NCBI GenBank assembly: GCA_019614645.1
Contig: JABWDB010000004.1
Coordinates: 17,112,001-17,176,000, forward strand
Direction: 5' to 3'
DNA from: Stratiolaelaps scimitus
Taxonomy: Eukaryota; Arthropoda; Arachnida; Mesostigmata; Laelapidae
Length of the DNA: 64,000 nucleotides
Shown: positions 61,404 to 64,000 of the stretch, piece after piece
How positions within the stretch are numbered: position 1 is the stretch's first letter
Layout: each line of letters starts with the position of its first letter
The notes under the pieces: model-generated
Told to the model about the DNA's origin: nothing
Databases searched by the model: none
What the model saw: only the letters and a program-made list of their open reading frames with translations
Program-made: the position numbers and the translations under genes

Positions 61404-63794
61404 CTCGTCCAAGAGGCATATCATTCATTCAATCTGGTAGGCATGACCATCCAACCGGAGTCGCCCACCAAAGTTCGCGCCTTCTTCATAATTTAGTGCA
61501 ATAGATGATATAGGCAGCTGGGTCCATTAAGTCGACGCCGTCAGTTTGCTTTTGTTACACTCATGTTACCTTCGCACCTATCCGTCTTAAAAATCCACGG
61601 CGAGACAGGGGTCGAACTGTTTTGAGCACTGTTATGACCCACCGGTCCCCACTAGTGTTTCTAGATCATTTTCGCGTGTTGTTGTGGTTGTTGTTGATTT
61701 TTTTTTTCCGATCAAGCTTAACGTTTCTGAGAACGTTCGAGCAACTTTGGCTAACAGTATTCTGCGGAACGCGCAAGAGCTAAGCTCTCGTACACCGAGA
61801 GAATTCTTTCTACAAAAAAGTTCGATGAGAGCTTACGCCTCCTCGGCGATCCCTTTGCGCCGTCCTATCTTGAGCCAATAGCTCGTTTAATAGATCAGTT
61901 CGAATAATAATAAATAAGCCCAGGCCTACTGTTCTGGCGAACTTCGCTGAGGCTGTGGATACGGAAACACAATTAGATCTATGTCAATAGCTCTTGAAGG
62001 GTTCTTATGCATGGGAAAGATAGTTTGATACAAACAATATTTTTTACACAAAATTAAGGCAAGGAATGAACCGGCCTTGCACCAGTGCGATAGGGCAGAC
62101 AACAGAATTCGGTGAGTAGTTTAACAGAGAGAAGATTGAAAAGTTAGCAAATGGGCAAACATTGAGTGACTTTAAATGAATGGCCGTCCATTCACCATAA
62201 TAGATACATGGTGTGGATTTATTTATATTTCCACTTACGATATATTTATCAAACGTCGAGCTAAACCCTCCAGCTGGGCTGTTATGACAAACAGTTAGGC
62301 GCATAGTGGGTTTACCGTTGAAACAGAATTTCGTGCAACCTCGAACCTGCGTTGCTTAACTCGCGATACCGGGAAGGGCGGTGCTGTTGAACATCGTCAA
62401 CAGTTCCAGAAAGGGGGGAAGTGGCTGTGCAGTGTCGCCCGGAGTCCCCTAAATAAGCCTCAACTCCGTCATGTATCGCGCGTCGGTGATCGGCACATCA
62501 ACGAAACAATATCGACTACTCAGAGATGTGGACAACGTCCATTGTTGTTGCACGGGCATCAATGTGGCCACCAAACTCCTGATCACGACGAGCCACCGCC
62601 GCGCGCAGGCTACGCGATAGGCTGCAGATCTTAGCTGTGGTGACACATGCATGACGATCTTCAGCACCGGCCGGGTCGGAGATCGCGCCGCCAGCTCACG
62701 TCACAAGTAGCCCGCTGGGTCGACGAAGCGCCGTTCTCCTATTTCAGCGCTCGTCCGCTGACCTGTCGTTATTATGCTCCTCTTGCAAGCAGCGCTTAGT
62801 GGCAGTTATGATCCCTCGCCCGCATACAGGCACCACTGTCCCCGGTCTTAGCCAGCATGCCCAACGGCTGAATGACAATAATAAGCATAAGAATAGTGCA
62901 ACCGGACGAAATAAGACATTATGGCTATCGCGATTATGATAATGCGCACGAGGTGGTTCCCGTGAGGAGGAGCTGACGAGTGGCGTTTAGGTTAAGGTGG
63001 TCTAGGTTGTCAGCTCGTTTGTTGACGACCTCCTACAACCCGCAGAGGTCAGTCATGGCACGTTGGAATACTCTACCCAGATGTCACCGTCATCTTAGCG
63101 GGCAGCGGCGAATGATTGGTTGCTACAGCTATGGCGGCTTGATGCCATAACTCGCTAGTGACTGTTAGATGAATAGCAGCAAGCATGAGTCCAGTGGGTA
63201 GATGCGCCACTGGTAGCGACCGTGCAGAGGGATCTCTGGTGTTAACTTTGATTCACGTATAACTCTACCGCTCGACATTATTCATTTGTCCGCTGATACA
63301 CGAGGCGCTTGGGGATCACGTAACCAACAGTATGACGTTCACAAAAAGTTTCCCAATCCGCCGAAGGGATACGATGTAGCGTCTTCGAAAAACTTACTCA
63401 TGGAGTTGCGTAACTTTTTGAACATAAATATATATATATTCTTTCGGGTCGACTCTCAGTCAAGATTTTGTGTCGATGTAATCGCTTTTTACATTGCTTC
63501 ATGTGACGGACCACTAAATGCAACCGTACAACGGTTGGAGCCAACCAGTGCACCTACGTGTCGCCCCCACTTGCAATTCGCACACGACTGCAGCGGATTC
63601 GACGAACGGCTCAATATCAACCTGTCCCCATCACCGTCCGTTGGGAGTTCATGCAGAGTGTCTAAAGTTAGACGCAACTCGTCGCGATTTTACGAACGCT
63701 TCAACGTGATGCATAGTATTTCCATGGAGTATGTGTGTGTGCGCATATCTACGGTACTGTGTGTTTATTTGATTTAATATAACAATTCTAATTT

Positions 63795-63829
63795 GATGTA
63801 ACTCCTAGTCAACAACTAAGAGTTACATC
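63795..63829. repeat. Hairpin, 14-bp stem with one mismatch and 7-base loop
   Basis: GATGTAACTCCTAG, loop TCAACAA, CTAAGAGTTACATC. No associated gene recognised. Confidence 0.75.
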
Positions 63830-64000
63830 TACACTTTTTCAACAAGCTCATCTCGCGAGAACACATCTCGCTCCCACTTGACATTACACCGATTGACTGA
63901 CATCACCAGACACTCTAGCATCGAACTAGAATAACAATTCAACGAATCTGACGCATTATTTAATTGCAGGGCGATTACGCAGGCGACGCAGTGTCCTCTT

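Larger units (their letters stand above)
61141..64000. other. No gene recognised
   Basis: Mixed composition, GC-richer at 62.3-63.1 kb. A 163-codon plus frame (63286-63777) lacks motifs and an ATG. A minus ATG at 62302-62304 runs 22 codons to a strong GTAAGT donor, but its phase does not fit the PPxY-protein gene. Confidence 0.4.

Noticed and set aside
61560..61640. tRNA-like T-arm sequence (AGTTCGACCCC on the minus strand)
   Set aside because: No A box at the right spacing and no cloverleaf could be drawn.
62449..62667. Possible first exon of the PPxY-protein gene on the minus strand
   Set aside because: It has an ATG and a weakly hydrophobic segment, but no GT donor in phase 2 to match the acceptor at 58854.
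63286..63777. 163-codon plus-strand frame
   Set aside because: No ATG, crosses an AT repeat, no recognisable domain, and a frame of this length is expected by chance once or twice in 64 kb.
1..64000. CRISPR arrays, operons, phage or bacterial defence systems
   Set aside because: No regularly spaced repeats, no ribosome-binding sites and no clustered intronless genes. The window is a eukaryotic intron-bearing locus.

Overview
The window is eukaryotic nuclear DNA, almost certainly from an arthropod. Genes are split by GT-AG introns, there are many (AT)n and trinucleotide microsatellites, and it carries decayed Tc1-family transposons and a tRNA-derived SINE. My best guess is a parasitiform mite (Varroa-like base composition and repeat style). 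That is an inference; no gene here proves the species.

Layout. About 1-32,000 has no gene I can name. It is non-coding, AT-rich sequence with GC-rich patches (about 9.1-9.7, 12.9-13.4, 15.0-15.9, 17.6-18.9 and 22.3-23.0 kb), AT microsatellites, a Tc1-like remnant near 4.4-4.8 kb, an orphan coding-like frame near 3.6-4.0 kb and a 5'-truncated SINE at 27.2 kb. From 32.0 to 42.2 kb lie two well-supported genes, divergently oriented. One is a mitochondrial-type sodium/calcium exchanger (NCLX/SLC8B1 family; minus strand; coding exons 34545-35967 and 32059-32300). The other is a sorbitol dehydrogenase of the zinc medium-chain dehydrogenase family (plus strand, eight exons, 38117-42049, 356 residues). 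A full-length SINE with a target-site duplication sits in the exchanger's intron. A degenerate Tc1 (DD34E) copy follows at about 43.1-44.1 kb. 44.3-50.7 kb is gene-poor.

From 58.85 down to 50.72 kb on the minus strand I assembled a six-exon gene whose splice phases all agree. It encodes a protein with two membrane helices, a long Ser/Gly/Pro/His-rich tail and a PPxY pair near the C-terminus. I do not recognise the family. A perfect 17-bp hairpin lies in one of its introns, and a dispersed repeat pair lies in inverted orientation, one copy in an intron and one just upstream. A third Tc1-like remnant is near 60.9-61.1 kb, and the rest to 64.0 kb shows no recognisable gene.

The three genes show no evident shared pathway. 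The sequence gives no sign of an operon, CRISPR array, rRNA or intact tRNA.
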